Source: a virus
IMG/VR virus record: IMGVR_UViG_3300037961_002524
Coordinates: 8,614-32,140 of that record
Length of the DNA: 23,527 nt
Direction: 5' to 3' (one strand)
The notes under the pieces are model-generated. The model was given only the letters and a program-made list of their open reading frames with translations, had not been told where the DNA came from and searched no databases. The translations under genes were made by a program, and so were the position numbers. Positions 22,069 to 23,527 of the stretch are shown here, piece by piece; the stretch's first letter is position 1; every line of letters starts with the position of its first letter.

Positions 22069-23527
22069 ACCACGTACCACCGTCTAAAACTGTCACAGCT
22101 ACGTGGCCGGCGGTTATGGTAAAGCTAGAAGAGTCGAAAGATGATACACCTTTCTGAGTAGTAGATGCATCTGTACCCTTCCATGTCATTGTATTTGCTA
22201 CATCGTCGTATGTTATTGTTACAGCATTATTCGAATCTACACCAAAGAAGTTATCTAAGTGATCTTCCATGACTTCTCGTAGAGCAACACCATTTAAGAA
22301 TACTGCGCTATCAAGAGATACGAATGGTATATCGATAGGTAAGTTCGGATCCCATCTATATGTAGCAGCATCGAATACAAATTGTGGCTTAGTAGCGGTA
22401 CTATCAAATTGATCACCACCAACTGTAAGACCTGCACCATCTGCTGTTGCAGAAGTTGTTGCTGAATCTGCTAATACAAGGTTCTTATCATTTAAAGATA
22501 CTACTGTACTGTTTACAGTTGTTTGAGTACCTTGTACAATAAGGTTACCGCGGATAACTAAGTCACCTGAATCACCTACAGGAAATGGATCAATGAATAG
22601 TTGATTCGAACTATCTGTTGATGATATAGTATTACCATCTAATTTTATATTGTCTACTTGTAAAGATGCTAATCCACTAATATCCGAGTCTAGTCTAAAT
22701 AAGAATCTTGTATTTGATGGCGTTGATGTACTACCATTTGTAATCTTTGTTACAATACCTTGTTCACCTTGAAGCGTTAGAGCTTGTAAAGGATTTGTAA
22801 TAAAAGGTTGAGCAGCAAAATAATCTGTATCTAAGTAGGCACTTTGAGGTAAGTTTTGTACAGTTGTAATATCTGTAATTCTACCAACTTTATCGATTGC
22901 TAAACGTGGTATGAATGTACTACTACCAACATAACTTTTTGAACCACCTGGTACGTGACCAGTAGAATTTACTACAGGCATTGCAATAGTAAATTCGTTA
23001 CTATCTAATTTTATATCCAGCGTTGGATCATATGTGAGACCGAAGGCTGGAAATTCAGGAGATGTTATTTTCAGATTGTGACTAGCAAAATCTATAACTG
23101 CTGTACTATCACTATCTTCTACCGTTATTTGACTAGCAACTGCAACTGTACCAATAGAATCAATTAAACCTGCTTGATTAACAGTAAATACTGGAATTGC
23201 ATTAGCACCACCATATGTACCAGAGTCTATATATTTTCCTCGGTCTACACTATCTACATAAACTGTACCAAATCTAGCATCAACATTAAAAAGAACTTCA
23301 CTATCAGCTGTATTGAACCGCATCATGTCAGCGCCGACATTACCGAAGTTGTCTTTAGCAGTAACTGTTAATGCACTATCTTGGCCATCTAGGATATACA
23401 TATGGCTTGAGCCATTTCTAAATCCGATCTCGTAGTAAGTGTTAAATCCTGCAAAAGGTATATCCCAGCTACCAAAATATGTAGTACCAACTGTTTCACC
23501 TTTAATTAGACCAGGTGTTAGGCCAAC
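22067..23527 (-). CDS. Tail fibre/virion structural protein, 5' end outside window
   Basis: The frame is open to the window edge: upstream of the ATG at 23401 there are 42 more in-frame codons without a stop (TYFGSWDIPFAGFNTYYEIG and others), so the true start is outside and 486 residues are visible. It is a Ser/Thr/Asp/Val-rich beta protein. Near visible residues 327-372 it has GNLIVQGTQTTVNSTVVSL followed by DKNLVLADSA and ADGAGLTVGG, a module common in marine T4-like phage fibre proteins. The long fibre downstream has a related version. The stop (TGA) is followed after 25 bases by the next gene. Probably part of the same distal-tail module. Confidence 0.8.
   Translation of the reverse strand, partial: VGLTPGLIKGETVGTTYFGSWDIPFAGFNTYYEIGFRNGSSHMYILDGQDSALTVTAKDNFGNVGADMMRFNTADSEVLFNVDARFGTVYVDSVDRGKYIDSGTYGGANAIPVFTVNQAGLIDSIGTVAVASQITVEDSDSTAVIDFASHNLKITSPEFPAFGLTYDPTLDIKLDSNEFTIAMPVVNSTGHVPGGSKSYVGSSTFIPRLAIDKVGRITDITTVQNLPQSAYLDTDYFAAQPFITNPLQALTLQGEQGIVTKITNGSTSTPSNTRFLFRLDSDISGLASLQVDNIKLDGNTISSTDSSNQLFIDPFPVGDSGDLVIRGNLIVQGTQTTVNSTVVSLNDKNLVLADSATTSATADGAGLTVGGDQFDSTATKPQFVFDAATYRWDPNLPIDIPFVSLDSAVFLNGVALREVMEDHLDNFFGVDSNNAVTITYDDVANTMTWKGTDASTTQKGVSSFDSSSFTITAGHVAVTVLDGGTW

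Overview
The window is a stretch of an AT-rich double-stranded DNA bacteriophage genome, most likely a marine T4-like contractile-tailed phage recovered from the environment. It is gene-dense: neighbouring genes overlap or lie within about 25 bases of each other, most have AGGA/GGAG-type ribosome sites, and there are no tRNA, rRNA, insertion-sequence or CRISPR features. A long run of large, low-complexity, Ser/Thr/Asp/Asn-rich fibre proteins (collagen-like repeats, a C1q-like tip, repeated TEGxNLYYTTARxDSD units) marks the distal-tail or fibre region of a virion gene module. The host cannot be read from the sequence.

Layout. Bases 1-4090, plus strand: five overlapping genes, four of them radical SAM enzymes with a full or partial SPASM-type auxiliary iron-sulfur region, and one small protein of unknown function. 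Bases 4026-11305, minus strand: five more radical SAM enzymes, forming one paralogous family (C-x3-C-x2-C-F-V/I, then IGPTD, and a C-terminal C-x2-C-x5-C-x16/18-C), interrupted by two unrecognised proteins. Bases 11305-12068, minus strand: two small paralogous proteins of 127 and 126 residues that both end in exactly the same 16 residues, CHTSCHTSCHTSRGRR. Bases 12070-23527, minus strand: six structural genes (collagen-like fibre, small conserved protein, C1q-tipped fibre, large virion protein, long repeat-rich fibre, and a fibre protein cut by the window edge). The two arms converge at 4026-4090 with a 65-base 3' overlap.

How it may work together. The minus-strand genes are co-directional with almost no gaps, so the fibre genes, the CHTS-tailed proteins and the radical SAM enzymes are probably transcribed together late in infection. 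Translation of the second CHTS protein and of the first radical SAM enzyme appears coupled by identical TAATG stop/start overlaps. The C-terminal Cys-rich repeat, conserved between the two paralogues despite six silent codon differences, looks like the core of a ribosomally made, post-translationally modified peptide (RiPP-like), and the nine radical SAM enzymes are the obvious candidates to modify it or other virion proteins. My central hypothesis is a phage-encoded radical SAM maturation system acting on small virion or tail-associated proteins. The gene families and motifs are seen directly; the substrate-enzyme link is inferred.
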